This document shows positions 1 through 8,270 of a stretch of DNA of 64,000 bases, one piece after another. The stretch is taken from positions 620,001-684,000 of the forward strand of contig CP064957.1 of NCBI GenBank assembly GCA_016699045.1, in the 5' to 3' direction. Made by a program: the position numbers and the translations under genes. The stretch's first letter is position 1. Every line of letters begins with the position of its first letter. Under the pieces are notes generated by a model that was given only the letters and a program-made list of their open reading frames with translations, searched no databases and was not told the origin of the DNA. Origin of the DNA: a bacterium. GTDB taxonomy: Bacteria; Babelota; Babeliae; Babelales; RVW-14.

Positions 1-1772
1 ATAGTAAAAAAGTTACTAAACGTTGAGGTCAGCGTAACACGCAAATATTTTAAGGTGTTAAAAAATACCTTACGACCTTCAACCACGCCATCTAAAATGA
101 CGCCAATTCTATTTTCCAGCAAAATAATGTCGGCCGCATCTTTGGCCAAATCGGTTGCATTGGGAACTGCAATGCCCACTGCAGCTTCTTTGAGTGCCGG
201 TGCATCGTTCACGCCATCGCCCAAAAAGCCAACCGCATATTTTTGACTCAGCAACGACACAATGAGATATTTATCTTCTGGCGACACGCGCGCAAACGCA
301 TGACATTTTTCAACTACCTCGCGCTGCTCATGCTCTGGCAGAGCGCTAAACGTTGAGCCCAACATAACATCGCTGGGAGATTTCAACAGTCCCACTTTAT
401 AACCAACAGCTCCCACCACTTCCGGCGCATCACCGGACAAAATTTTGATATCAATTTTTAATTTTTCAGCGTGCTTAATCGCATCATGTGCCGAGGCTTT
501 AATTGGGTCTGAAAAAGCAACAAGGCCAATAAAGGCAACTTCTTGCTCAACATTCAACAAATCTGCTGGTTGCTGACCAAACTCTTTATGCCCAATCGCA
601 ATAATACGGCGGCCCTCGCCTCCTTGCTTGGCAATCCACGCGAGTATTTGATCATCTTCTTTAAAATGACACAACGCAAAAATATCTTCATACGCACCGC
701 GTACAATCAAATGATACTGATTATTTTCTTTAACCAAACTGGCAGTTCGACGACGTTGCGGATCGAAAGGAAGGTAGTCCAAGCGCTCAATATTTTCAAC
801 ATAACTGCTGCCGTTTCTTTCAAGATAAGCAACTAACGCATTATCAAAGGATTGATGCGCTTGTGCAAAACGCGCGCCCGCAAATGTTGCATAGCCAATA
901 ACTTGATTTTCATCGTACGGCTTTTCGGCATAAATATCGGCAACTTCCATAATACTTTCAGTAATAGTTCCCGTTTTATCGGTACATAAAACTTCGATAC
1001 TACCTAAATCGTCAATTGCTGAAAGACGCTTAACTACCACTTGCTTGGCCGTCATCATTCGTGCTGCATATGCAAGAGAAAAATTAATGACTACTTGCAG
1101 CGCTTCAGGAATAACCGCAATCGCCAAGCTGATGGAAAAAATAAGCATGTGAACAAAGTCAAACTCTTTACCTTTTACCAAAAAATTTACGAGCATAACA
1201 CTCACTAACGCAATCACCACCAAATATAAAATGAAGCGGCTGAGCGTTTGTATGTCTTGAGAAAAACGACTAAACTGCCCACTCTTGGTCGTTAAATGCG
1301 CCACACGACCAAACGTTGTTTCCCCGCCAATTGCCACGACCACACCTTTTGCCTGGCCACTGACAACCGTAGTTCCGGTAAAAACCATATTTTTTGCTTC
1401 AAAAATTTGCTCAACTTTTTCAAGCTTATCAAGACATTTTTCAACAGGGACAGACTCGCCCGTCAAACTTGACTCATCAACCATCAAATGCTGCATATCA
1501 ATCAGCCGCATGTCTGCCGTAATCAAATCGCCCGGCTCAAGGAAAACAATGTCGCCCGGCACCAGTAAGGCGCTATCAACCAGCACTTCCTGACCATCAC
1601 GCAGAACCTTCATTTCGTACGTAACATACTTCTTGAGCATCTGCATCGTGCGTTGCGCAAAAAACTCTTGGTAAAAGCCCAACACCGCCATGATGCCAAC
1701 AAAAAATACAATCATGCCGCTATTTAAATATTCGCCTAAAAAAAATGAAATGATAGCAGCTATCAAAAGCAA

Positions 1773-2336
1773 GTGACACCGCCCGGCTTAAAAGCCGGGG
1801 CTTCTCAATGAACATTTGAATATCACTGGTTCTGAATATATTTTCTGATAGCTTCTTCGCTGCACTGGCCAACTGTTTCTGCAAAATAGCCATCTGCCCA
1901 GAAGCTATCTCCCCACAAAAATTCTTCCAATTCTGCAAACTCTTCTCTCATTATCTTTTACTACCACCCTTGAACAGCTGAACAACCATACTAACACTTA
2001 TGCTCGGCTTTATCTGAATCAGCATGTGAACATGATCTGACTGAATGTTCAGCTCATGAATTTCCCATCGATTTACTTCTGCACACTGCCGAAACAATTC
2101 TTCAATACGTTTTGCTACATAGCTCCCTTTAGTATCCTTTTTCTATATTTTGGGATCCAAACTAAGTGGTACATTAATCTATGCCTTGTATGTGCTCCTG
2201 ACCAATATTTCTTCATGGTCTCAGTATGCCACTTCAGTTGGCTCTTCGCAAAAATACTTCGCTTTTTGCTTCAGCGCCAAGTGGACTCGCATTCATCCCC
2301 AGGCTTGAAAAGCCTTGGGGTATTCTGCTCATGGTA
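1773..2336 (-). mobile_element. IS200/IS605-family (IS200-type) insertion, decayed
   Basis: About 564 bp inserted in the P-type ATPase gene. Both ends carry short perfect or near-perfect hairpins: CCCGGCTT-AA-AAGCCGGG at 1782-1799 (right end) and CCCCAGGCTTGAAAAGCCTTGGGG-like pairing at 2297-2320 (left end). Subterminal hairpins, no terminal inverted repeats and no obvious target duplication are typical of IS200-type elements moved as single strands by a Y1 transposase. The single encoded gene is a frameshifted tnpA. Ends were placed by restoring the ATPase frame, so they may be off by a few bases. Confidence 0.8.
1823..2216 (-). pseudogene. tnpA: IS200-type Y1 transposase remnant, two frameshifts
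   Basis: Reading three frames in turn from the ATG at 2216 gives a recognisable Y1 transposase of about 131 codons. The order is SGAHTRHRLMYHLVW (start of the family), then QSDHVHMLIQ holding the HUH metal-binding histidines, then LWGDSFWADGYFAETVG and the C-terminal EEAIRKYIQNQ. One base is missing near GGAGCTATGTAGC (stop TAG after about 33 codons) and another near AAAAGATAATGAG. Without both bases the enzyme is truncated, so this copy is not expected to move by itself. The catalytic tyrosine region lies in the last third. Two independent losses make simple sequencing error less likely, though not impossible. Confidence 0.8.
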
Positions 2337-2642
2337 ATAAACAAATGATGAAGAAAATTGCCGCAGCAGCATATGCCACCATTTATTACTGCTACTTTTC
2401 AGTGCGTTAGGCCCATACTGAGCCTGGCGTTTTTTTATTTCAAGCGAAAACAAACCAGTTTCAAGTGATGTCTCAAGTTCTTTTACCACCTCGGCGCCAG
2501 TCTTATTAGCCACATCAGAAAAAATCATACGTCCCCCTTTTTTTGGATAAGAAATCTTTTTTTATAATGTCGAATAATTTGAGGGAGAAAATCAATAGTT
2601 TAGATTTGATCGTATCAAAAGCGTGGGGCGAACAAAAAAGAA

Positions 2643-2670
2643 AGCGACTGGTAGATTACTACCAATCGCT
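2643..2670 (-). terminator. Rho-independent terminator of the small-exported-protein operon
   Basis: A 12-bp stem (AGCGACTGGTAG / CTACCAATCGCT, one G-U type mismatch) with an ATTA loop. On the minus strand it is followed by CTTTCTTTTTTG. It lies about 60 bp downstream of the last gene of the tandem array, so it likely ends that transcript. Confidence 0.75.
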
Positions 2671-2733
2671 CAAAAAAATCAAAAACTTTATATGTAACGC
2701 TGCGCTATGAAAGTAAGAAACCTATTTACCAGT

Positions 2734-3093
2734 TCAACATAACGGGCTACCAGAAAGCAGCGACGAGTTACTGCATACATATTCCCCAATCTCTGCTACT
2801 ACCTCAGGATAATCACGGTAGAGAACTAGCCCAAAAAGAGCCGCCAGCATACCACCCCAGTAGACTACTTGGAATAAGCTTGCACCAAGGCTGAGATGCG
2901 CTTGCTGGTCTTGACCTTCAAAAATCTGTTCAACAACTTGCTCTGCGGTCAAGCCCTGCGCTGACAACTGAACACATTTTTCTACCAACGCAGGATTTTG
3001 CGCCAGCATCGAAATAACTTCTTGTTCGGTACAATTGGTTGCCTGCACTGACGAAAAAAACAAGCTAATCGATAAAATCATTATTTTTTTCAT
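2734..3093 (-). CDS. Small exported single-span protein, array member 1 (last in operon)
   Basis: No known family recognised. The 119-residue protein has a signal peptide (residues 1-18, MKKIMILSISLFFSSVQA) and then the array's shared domain at about 24-62. The domain core is QNPALVEKC.QLSAQGLTAEQVV and ends QQAH, the most invariant pattern across all eleven copies. This copy lacks four or five residues of the first helix present in the others. A membrane segment follows at about 68-88. The C-terminal tail holds a Cys near position 107 and a terminal Cys. Likely periplasmic domain anchored in the inner membrane. It is the last gene before the terminator at 2643-2670, 37 bp after its upstream neighbour. 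Confidence 0.8.
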   Translation of the reverse strand: MKKIMILSISLFFSSVQATNCTEQEVISMLAQNPALVEKCVQLSAQGLTAEQVVEQIFEGQDQQAHLSLGASLFQVVYWGGMLAALFGLVLYRDYPEVVAEIGEYVCSNSSLLSGSPLC

Positions 3094-3130
3094 AACACAA
3101 TCCTTTCATTACTTTTTCTCACCAATTCAT

Positions 3131-3571
3131 TTAAAAAATCGAAGTACAAAAACAAACAAAATCTTCGCAAGCGCAAAGCAAACCAACCGATTCTGCGTCA
3201 TTAAAATAACCAATCATCTGCGTCTCACCCGTCAGAACTTCCGGCATTACCTGCGTCATCACATCGATCACAGAGTCTGGCAGTGAAATATTTTGAGCTG
3301 CGCATAAACCCACAAGACCAAGTCCGGCAAGTAGCACTGCCAGCTTCCAGCTACTAAAAATACTATGCGCTTGCTTGTCTTCGCTCTCGAGCAACTGAGC
3401 AAGAACTTGCTCGGGTGTTAAACCTTGTGCTGACAACTGAACGCATTTTTCTATCAATGCAGGATTTTGCATTAACTCAGCTGCGACGTGCGGCACTTCA
3501 GCTTCGCTGTACGCTTGAGCTTGGACTGATGAAAACAATAAGCCAATTGATAAAACTAATATTTTTTTCAT
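3131..3571 (-). CDS. Small exported single-span protein, array member 2
   Basis: 146 residues from the ATG at 3571, preceded by GGGAG eight bases upstream; an in-frame extension to 3586 adds no ribosome site. Signal peptide MKKILVLSIGLLFSSVQAQ is followed by the shared domain (AAELMQNPALIEKCVQLS, then QGLTPEQVLAQLLESEDKQAH). Its central block is almost identical to member 1, suggesting recent duplication or gene conversion. A hydrophobic span (about 79-98) precedes a longer tail ending in a Cys-rich stretch with five cysteines in the last 17 residues. Disulfides or metal binding are possible but unproven. Confidence 0.8.
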   Translation of the reverse strand: MKKILVLSIGLLFSSVQAQAYSEAEVPHVAAELMQNPALIEKCVQLSAQGLTPEQVLAQLLESEDKQAHSIFSSWKLAVLLAGLGLVGLCAAQNISLPDSVIDVMTQVMPEVLTGETQMIGYFNDAESVGLLCACEDFVCFCTSIF

Positions 3572-3633
3572 TACACACACTCCCAACTATTAAACAGACA
3601 CTTATTAAAAATATTATTATTCATTGTACAATA

Positions 3634-3999
3634 TCAGTTGTCGTTGCAAGAATCTTGTTCTTTTGTACTCTTGCTAAAGAGGCTGTCTGAACAAAAAAAT
3701 TCAATCACAGCTCCAATTATTATAGCGCCCACAATACCAAGTATGAGTGGCATTGGATATTCATTCATCTGCACATTGCCATGGCCATCTGAATATGCCT
3801 TTACAATGTCATGCTTCAAAACTATTGCAACAATTTGCTCGGGCGTTAAACCATGTTCGTACAATGCTCGGCAGTGTACCACCAACTCAGTATTTTGTAG
3901 TAACTCAGCTGCTGCTTGCGTAACTGCAGCTTCGCTATACATTTGAGCATGAACTGATGAAAACAACAAACAACCGGCCAAAATCAAGGTCTTTTTCAT
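3634..3999 (-). CDS. Small exported single-span protein, array member 3
   Basis: 121 residues. The ATG at 3999 was chosen because GGGAG lies eight bases upstream; the longer frame to 4020 overlaps the previous gene. Signal peptide MKKTLILAGCLLFSSVHAQ contains a Cys, but in a poor lipobox context, so I prefer ordinary cleavage. Shared domain: AAELLQNTELVVHCRALYEHGLTPEQIVAIVLKHD, ending in KAY. A strongly hydrophobic span MPLILGIVGAIIIGAVIEFF follows, then a short polar tail with KSTKEQ. It sits 13 bp after member 4. Confidence 0.8.
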   Translation of the reverse strand: MKKTLILAGCLLFSSVHAQMYSEAAVTQAAAELLQNTELVVHCRALYEHGLTPEQIVAIVLKHDIVKAYSDGHGNVQMNEYPMPLILGIVGAIIIGAVIEFFCSDSLFSKSTKEQDSCNDN

Positions 4000-4012
4000 A
4001 ACAGAATCTCCC

Positions 4013-4393
4013 TTATTCACTAGTCAAGCATAACGAAGTATAATAAAATAGCGACTCTTGACTAAAAGCAGCTTTCCGGAAATCCTCGATCACCAAAGGG
4101 ATATCATGAACAAGAACTGCTAAAAAAGAAATCAAAAACATAGTACCGAAGCCGGCTAGGATTATTTTTGCTTCCAGCTCGCTAATATGCGCCTGTTGCT
4201 CTTCACGTTGCGTCATCAACTCAACCGCTTCTTGCAACGTAAGCCCCTGGGCCGTTAGTAAACAAAACTGCTCTATCAACTCAGAATTTTGCATTAATTG
4301 AGCTGCCACTTGTGCAATTTCAGCCTCGCTATACATTTGGGCATGAACTGATGAAAACAACAAGCTAACGAATAAAATTATTATTTTTTTCAT
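4013..4393 (-). CDS. Small exported single-span protein, array member 4
   Basis: 126 residues, signal peptide MKKIIILFVSLLFSSVHAQ, then AEIAQVAAQLMQNSELIEQF and QGLTLQEAVELMTQREEQQAH. In the second helix the usual EQ is replaced by QE, and the conserved Cys after EQ is shifted by one position. One membrane span at about 83-104 (KIILAGFGTMFLISFLAVLVH) leads to a tail ending YYTSLCLTSE. The nucleotide sequence around the signal-peptide cleavage site (GAACTGATGAAAAC in the plus listing) is shared with members 3, 6 and 8. Confidence 0.8.
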   Translation of the reverse strand: MKKIIILFVSLLFSSVHAQMYSEAEIAQVAAQLMQNSELIEQFCLLTAQGLTLQEAVELMTQREEQQAHISELEAKIILAGFGTMFLISFLAVLVHDIPLVIEDFRKAAFSQESLFYYTSLCLTSE

Positions 4394-4434
4394 TAATTAA
4401 TCTCATTAAACTTGATTATCAATATCTGCATTAC

Positions 4435-4797
4435 TCAATGTTCAACAAAAGCTGTCGGGTCGTCTTTAAAACCCATCTTTTCTTTTTCTTTTTTTTCCTT
4501 CCTAAAAATCCACCAACAAAACACCCCAACCACAACATTCACCATCAAACAAGTTAAAATTATCGGCTCTTGAGTATAGAGCTCCCACACGTGCGCATTC
4601 TTTTCATTAGCGCGTATCAGAGAATCAACAATCTGTTTAGTCGTCAAACCTTGCGTCAACAGCGCGTCACATTTTTCTACCAATTCAGTATTGCACATTA
4701 ATTTTTCTGCCGTCTGAATAATTTCAACTTCGCAGTTCGTTTGAGCTTGAACTGAAAAAAACATTAAAAAGCTAACCAGCACTATTATTCTTTTCAT
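4435..4797 (-). CDS. Small exported single-span protein, array member 5
   Basis: 120 residues with signal peptide MKRIIVLVSFLMFFSVQAQ. Shared domain: EVEIIQTAEKLMCNTELVEKCDALLTQGLTTKQIVDSL, ending KNAH. The membrane span (about 76-97, with CWWIF at its end) is followed directly by RKEKKEKEK. By the positive-inside rule this puts the tail in the cytoplasm and the shared domain in the periplasm. That is the clearest topology clue in the array. It lies 12 bp after member 6, so it is co-transcribed. Confidence 0.8.
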   Translation of the reverse strand: MKRIIVLVSFLMFFSVQAQTNCEVEIIQTAEKLMCNTELVEKCDALLTQGLTTKQIVDSLIRANEKNAHVWELYTQEPIILTCLMVNVVVGVFCWWIFRKEKKEKEKMGFKDDPTAFVEH

Positions 4798-4809
4798 ACA
4801 ATCTTAGTT

Positions 4810-5193
4810 TTATTCAGTTTTTAAAAGGCCTGCTTCCTTCATCATGTCATCGTATTGTTTTGCTTTTTCTTGAACACTGTCGTTTTCTGTTGTTTTTTTT
4901 GCCTGCCGGTCATTGTAGAAAAGAATACAAAGAACTACGGCTATCACAACCAACTCTGCTATCGTTTTAGCATTCAGTTCAATAAAATGCGCGCTCTTTA
5001 CATCACGAGACAGCAGCTGCTCAGCAATTTGATTAGTTGTTAGTCCCTGCTCATTCAACGCACGAACTTTCGTCACAATTTTAGGATTTTTGATTAATGC
5101 CGCTGCTACTTGATCAATTTCGATTGCACTCAATTCTTGCGCTTGAACTGATGAAAACAACAAAAAAATCGACAAAAAAATTATCTTCTTCAT
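4810..5193 (-). CDS. Small exported single-span protein, array member 6
   Basis: 127 residues, signal peptide MKKIIFLSIFLLFSSVQAQ. Domain: AIEIDQVAAALIKNPKIVTKVRALNEQGLTTNQIAEQLLSRD, ending KSAH. This is one of three members without the domain Cys (Val here). A short span (TIAELVVIAVVLCILFY) is followed by NDRQAKK and a charged 40-residue tail rich in Lys and Glu, predicted cytoplasmic. A soluble tail of this length might contact a cytoplasmic partner; none is suggested by the neighbours. Confidence 0.8.
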   Translation of the reverse strand: MKKIIFLSIFLLFSSVQAQELSAIEIDQVAAALIKNPKIVTKVRALNEQGLTTNQIAEQLLSRDVKSAHFIELNAKTIAELVVIAVVLCILFYNDRQAKKTTENDSVQEKAKQYDDMMKEAGLLKTE

Positions 5194-5214
5194 TACAAAC
5201 TCTCCATAATTTTC

Positions 5215-5589
5215 TTAAGTTTGCAAGGCGGATGAATCACTTTGCTCAGAAACATATTTGCACCATGCAAAGATAGCCAAAACTAACGAAGCCAAAGCTA
5301 CAGCTGTCATAGAAAGAGCATCCGCTATCATCTCTCGGCGTCGCGTACCTCTTTGGCGTCTTTGATAGTGAGTATTTCTCGCATATGCTTGCATTTCATC
5401 AGATTGCATCAACAGCTCAATAACCCGTTCAGGTTCAAGCCCTTGCTCATACAAAACATGAAAAAGCACTACCAATTCAGAATTTTGTGCCAACTCAGTC
5501 GCTACATGTATAATCTCAGTTTCATTAAAATCTGCTGCTTGAGTTGATGAAAATAAGAGACCGATCGACAAAAAAATTATTTTCTTCAC
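5215..5589 (-). CDS. Small exported single-span protein, array member 7 (GTG start)
   Basis: 124 residues from a GTG at 5589 with GGAG upstream; no ATG fits. Signal peptide MKKIIFLSIGLLFSSTQAA. Domain: TEIIHVATELAQNSELVVLFHVLYEQGLEPERVIELLMQSDEMQAY. The usual LT of QGLT is LE here. It differs from its siblings in a very basic linker (RNTHYQRRQRGTRRRE) between the domain and the membrane span (about 96-117). By charge alone the tail orientation is ambiguous. Confidence 0.8.
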   Translation of the reverse strand: MKKIIFLSIGLLFSSTQAADFNETEIIHVATELAQNSELVVLFHVLYEQGLEPERVIELLMQSDEMQAYARNTHYQRRQRGTRRREMIADALSMTAVALASLVLAIFAWCKYVSEQSDSSALQT

Positions 5590-5625
5590 TACAAACTCTC
5601 CTAAAAATCATACATTAAATATGAA

Positions 5626-5979
5626 TCATTTTTCTTGAGATTGAAGCTCAAAATAGAGTCCAATAATGAGCACACACAAGGGAACGCCAAGAGATAAAAT
5701 AATCTCAATAGGTGTTAATTCTTGCGCTCTCTTATTTTTATCTTTTTCATAATCTGGATCTCCAAGAAGTAGGTATGCGCGCGCCTCACTAGTTTGCATC
5801 AACTGCGCAACCATCTGCTCATGCGTCAAGCCCCATGCACACAGCGTATGAACACGCGCCACCAATTCAGGATGGTGTTCTAACACAACAGCCGCTTGAG
5901 TAATTTCTGCTTCGCTCAATACGTGCGCGTGAACTGATGAGAACAAGAGACCGATCGATAAAAAGATTATTTTCTTCAT
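5626..5979 (-). CDS. Small exported single-span protein, array member 8
   Basis: 117 residues, signal peptide MKKIIFLSIGLLFSSVHAH. Domain: AEITQAAVVLEHHPELVARVHTLCAWGLTHEQMVAQLMQTSEARAY. QN is replaced by HH and QGLT by WGLT, so this copy has diverged at normally fixed positions. A charged linker (DYEKDKNKRAQE) precedes a C-terminal span IEIILSLGVPLCVLIIGLYF that ends five residues before the stop. This is a tail-anchored arrangement. Confidence 0.8.
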   Translation of the reverse strand: MKKIIFLSIGLLFSSVHAHVLSEAEITQAAVVLEHHPELVARVHTLCAWGLTHEQMVAQLMQTSEARAYLLLGDPDYEKDKNKRAQELTPIEIILSLGVPLCVLIIGLYFELQSQEK

Positions 5980-6004
5980 TACTACTTCTCTTAACTAAAT
6001 TTTT

Positions 6005-6370
6005 TTATTGGAAGCAAGATTCATCGATATTGTCTAACGTTGTACGACCACAAGCCATTACACCAATGCCAAACAAAATTGCTACCGCAACAGATAAGCC
6101 ACACACAAACGATTGGATAAGAGAAAATTCTTGAACCTCTGCGTCAAACTCCAGGTAATCTAAGCGACCATAGGCAACTTTTTTATCGCTTTGCATCAAC
6201 TGCGCAACAATCTGATCATGGGTCAGGCCCGCTTTTGACAACACACAACACGTCGCTACAAATTCGTTATTTTGTAGCAACGCTTGAGCAATTTCTACGT
6301 CACTGTGCACTCGAGCTTGAATTGATGAAAACAAAAAAACACCTACGGCTAAAAATATTATTTTTTTCAT
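6005..6370 (-). CDS. Small exported single-span protein, array member 9
   Basis: 121 residues, signal peptide MKKIIFLAVGVFLFSSIQA. Domain: DVEIAQALLQNNEFVATCCVLSKAGLTHDQIVAQLMQSDKKVAY, with QGLT changed to AGLT and a doubled Cys. A span at about 90-110 is followed by a tail with DNIDESCFQ. Its ATG overlaps the stop of member 10 by four bases (ATGA), a sign of translational coupling. Confidence 0.8.
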   Translation of the reverse strand: MKKIIFLAVGVFLFSSIQARVHSDVEIAQALLQNNEFVATCCVLSKAGLTHDQIVAQLMQSDKKVAYGRLDYLEFDAEVQEFSLIQSFVCGLSVAVAILFGIGVMACGRTTLDNIDESCFQ

Positions 6371-6732
6371 GAACGCTCCTCTACTGCATTTTGTAAAATA
6401 TCATCGTCACACATCGCTTTAAAAACTTCAGGATCAATGATGTACCAAAAAATATAAAACACGGACATAAAACCCCAAACTGCTGCAATGTCACCATAAT
6501 TATGCAGCCATTCTGGTAGCAAAGAAGCCGCACTATTCATTTTTTTTTCATCCTGACCCATTAATTTTTGAAAGACTTTTTCGGACAACATATTTTTTTC
6601 ACGCAAAATACAACACACTTTGACAAGTTCGGCATTGTGCGTTAACGCCTGAGCAACGCCTATTTCGCTTGGCACCTGTGCCTGCGCTGATGTACACCAC
6701 AAACCAACGACCAACAACACTACTTTTTTCAC
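6367..6732 (-). CDS. Small exported single-span protein, array member 10 (GTG start, degenerate domain)
   Basis: 121 residues from the GTG at 6732. The ribosome site AAGGAG lies about ten bases upstream, and the signal peptide (VKKVVLLVVGLWCTSAQAQ) starts exactly there; an in-frame extension to 6807 only overlaps the preceding gene. The domain is the most decayed in the array: ALTHNAELVKVCCILREKNMLSEKVFQKLMGQDEKKM, where QGLT has become KNML and the final A-H/Y is lost. A Trp/Tyr/Phe-rich span (about 88-106) follows. Its function may have drifted from the siblings. Confidence 0.75.
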   Translation of the reverse strand: MKKVVLLVVGLWCTSAQAQVPSEIGVAQALTHNAELVKVCCILREKNMLSEKVFQKLMGQDEKKMNSAASLLPEWLHNYGDIAAVWGFMSVFYIFWYIIDPEVFKAMCDDDILQNAVEERS

Positions 6733-6745
6733 CCTTAATATCTCC

Positions 6746-7732
6746 TTAAAAATCCCAATCCCAACAATAAATAACGTGTACACCATACGCCAGCAATACC
6801 GCAGCAACTGTTAGCATTTCTACCGAACATGGACATAAAATCGTTGACTGCTCTCTATCAAAATCTTCGTCATTTTCCAATTCTGCAAGCCATCTTGAAT
6901 AAGCATTTTTATTATCGCTTTTGACCACAAAATCTACAACTTGCTCAGTTGTTAAACCCTGATCGCACAACTCATGACATGTTTTTACCAGCTCATGATC
7001 GTGCGTTACCGTGGCTACAGCAGCCCCACGGTCGTTGTTGTACAAACTCCTCATTTCGTAAAAATTATGCGCTGGATTCAAGGCAATGTGATAATAACTT
7101 TTAGTAAAAAGTTTAAATTCACTAATGCCAACATGATGTAAAAAATTGTAGAGAACGTTAATGTCTTTGCTGCCATCTTTGATTTCGATTTCAGTAAAAT
7201 TCCCAAAATCAACCAAATCACCACCAGCAACAGCACCTTGCACTTTTTGATCAAGCGCTACTTCGAGAATAGAATTTTGAAACTGAATTTTATGTTTGAT
7301 ACGATTTTTTCTCACTTCAACGTGTTTATAAAAACCCAACAGCAAAAGAATATTCATCATCTCGCGGCCAGAGGTTACGCCGGTTTCAGCCTCAATGCGC
7401 CGTTCAAGCTGGTCGCCGCTGTTTTTGCAACAGACAGAAAAGCCGTTCGGTTGTGTTCTTACTCGTAAAAAAAGATCGGCATCATCAAAACCTTGCGCAT
7501 TGCGAAATGGGGCAAGAATTGACGGATGCTGAAAGTAGGTATCAACCATTTCAACGGCAACGCTTGATTGAGCATTTTTTGCAAGCCACGAGCATAAAAG
7601 GTCAGATTGCTGATCATCCAATTTTATTTTTATTTCTATTTCTTCTGAAAAATTTGGGGCTGTTGATGCTTGAACGCTCGGCGAAACACCACAAAGAAAC
7701 GCATACGCGACCACTAACAATTTTTTCTTCAT
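6746..7732 (-). CDS. Exported CYTH-domain protein fused to the array's small domain
   Basis: 328 residues: signal peptide (1-22, cleavage after VQA), a CYTH domain (about 29-230), the shared small-protein domain (about 240-285) and a C-terminal membrane span. The CYTH part shows the ExExK triphosphate-binding signature (EEIEIKI), LFLRVR and EIEIKDGS. CYTH enzymes (triphosphatases, class IV adenylate cyclases) bind triphosphates with metal. It ends YHIALNPAHNF, like the second CYTH protein at 35532-36125 (YLNLLLNPAWDF), so the two are paralogs. The added domain reads HDHELVKTCHELCDQGLTTEQVV and ends KNAY. This fusion links the unknown small domain to an exported nucleotide- or polyphosphate-binding fold. 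It is the second gene of the operon, 34 bp after ybaK. Confidence 0.8.
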   Translation of the reverse strand: MKKKLLVVAYAFLCGVSPSVQASTAPNFSEEIEIKIKLDDQQSDLLCSWLAKNAQSSVAVEMVDTYFQHPSILAPFRNAQGFDDADLFLRVRTQPNGFSVCCKNSGDQLERRIEAETGVTSGREMMNILLLLGFYKHVEVRKNRIKHKIQFQNSILEVALDQKVQGAVAGGDLVDFGNFTEIEIKDGSKDINVLYNFLHHVGISEFKLFTKSYYHIALNPAHNFYEMRSLYNNDRGAAVATVTHDHELVKTCHELCDQGLTTEQVVDFVVKSDNKNAYSRWLAELENDEDFDREQSTILCPCSVEMLTVAAVLLAYGVHVIYCWDWDF

Positions 7733-7766
7733 CTTCTTCTCTCTTCTCTCATCTCAACTTTTTAAC

Positions 7767-8231
7767 TTAACTTTCCAATGAAAACCTACCGCAACGCCCG
7801 TTGCTCAACGCAACAAGAAGGCTGGGCTGAATTTTTAAAAGTTTATTAATATCCCCCCCACCAGCATAAACAACCTCATGTTCCATAACCTTTTCATCAA
7901 CAAAAACTTCCAATCCATCATTAAGCCCGATTGGCGGGATGCCGCCAGGCGGGTAGCCCGTTACTGCCAAAGCCTCTTCTCCGGTTGCAAAACGAAATTT
8001 ATCGCAGTGCAATCGTGCGGTCACGGCATGCCGATCGAGACGGTCATGGCCAGACAAAACAAATGCAACAAAATTTTGTGTGTTAGTTTTTATAATAAGC
8101 GTTTTAACGATACTGGATAAAGAAACATCCAGAAACAGCGCCGCACTTTCAGAAGTTTTAGTGGGCGTATCGCAGATAATAATTTCGAGATCATGATGGA
8201 GGGCTACTAAATGCTCAAGCTTAGTCTTCAC
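7767..8231 (-). CDS. ybaK: YbaK/EbsC-family aminoacyl-tRNA deacylase
   Basis: 154 residues from a GTG at 8231. YbaK/ProX-type proteins hydrolyse mischarged tRNA such as Cys-tRNA(Pro) in the cytoplasm. The fold's marks are visible: SIVKTLIIKT (catalytic-lysine segment), FATGEEALAVTGYPPGGIPPIG (substrate loop) and VYAGGGDINKLLKI near the end. Size matches the family. It is the first gene of the operon that continues into the CYTH fusion and small-protein array, with no clear functional link. Its leader carries a terminator-like hairpin about 40 bp before the start. Specificity cannot be told from sequence alone. Confidence 0.85.
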   Translation of the reverse strand: MKTKLEHLVALHHDLEIIICDTPTKTSESAALFLDVSLSSIVKTLIIKTNTQNFVAFVLSGHDRLDRHAVTARLHCDKFRFATGEEALAVTGYPPGGIPPIGLNDGLEVFVDEKVMEHEVVYAGGGDINKLLKIQPSLLVALSNGRCGRFSLES

Positions 8232-8270
8232 TTTGTATTACTCTCAAATCTTTCATTTTTTTTATTTGAT

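Larger units (their letters stand above)
1..2528 (-). pseudogene. P-type cation ATPase (Mg2+-transporter-like), split by an IS200-like element and cut by the window edge
   Basis: An ion-pumping P-type ATPase of the inner membrane. The first 64 codons (2528 down to 2337) encode an N-terminal cation-ATPase domain with the usual YGPNAL motif and end at FVYY. The rest resumes at 1772 with LLLIAAIISFFLGEYL and continues through TGES (actuator loop, about 1460), DKTGTIT (phosphorylation site, about 985) and GDGVNDAPAL (about 215) to NTLKYLRVTLTS at the left edge. Removing 1773-2336 restores one open frame, so the element interrupts an otherwise intact gene. The VVVKRL segment before DKTGT resembles MgtA/MgtB-type pumps, but substrate is not proven. 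A GGGGG-type ribosome site precedes the ATG at 2528. The C-terminal membrane helices lie outside the window. As it stands the protein cannot be made full length. Confidence 0.85.

Noticed and set aside
1720..2337. Small frames on both strands within the IS element
   Set aside because: They are out-of-frame shadows of the frameshifted transposase and its hairpins.
6733..6807. N-terminal extension of array member 10
   Set aside because: It overlaps the CYTH-fusion gene and has no ribosome site; the GTG at 6732 has AAGGAG and begins the signal peptide.
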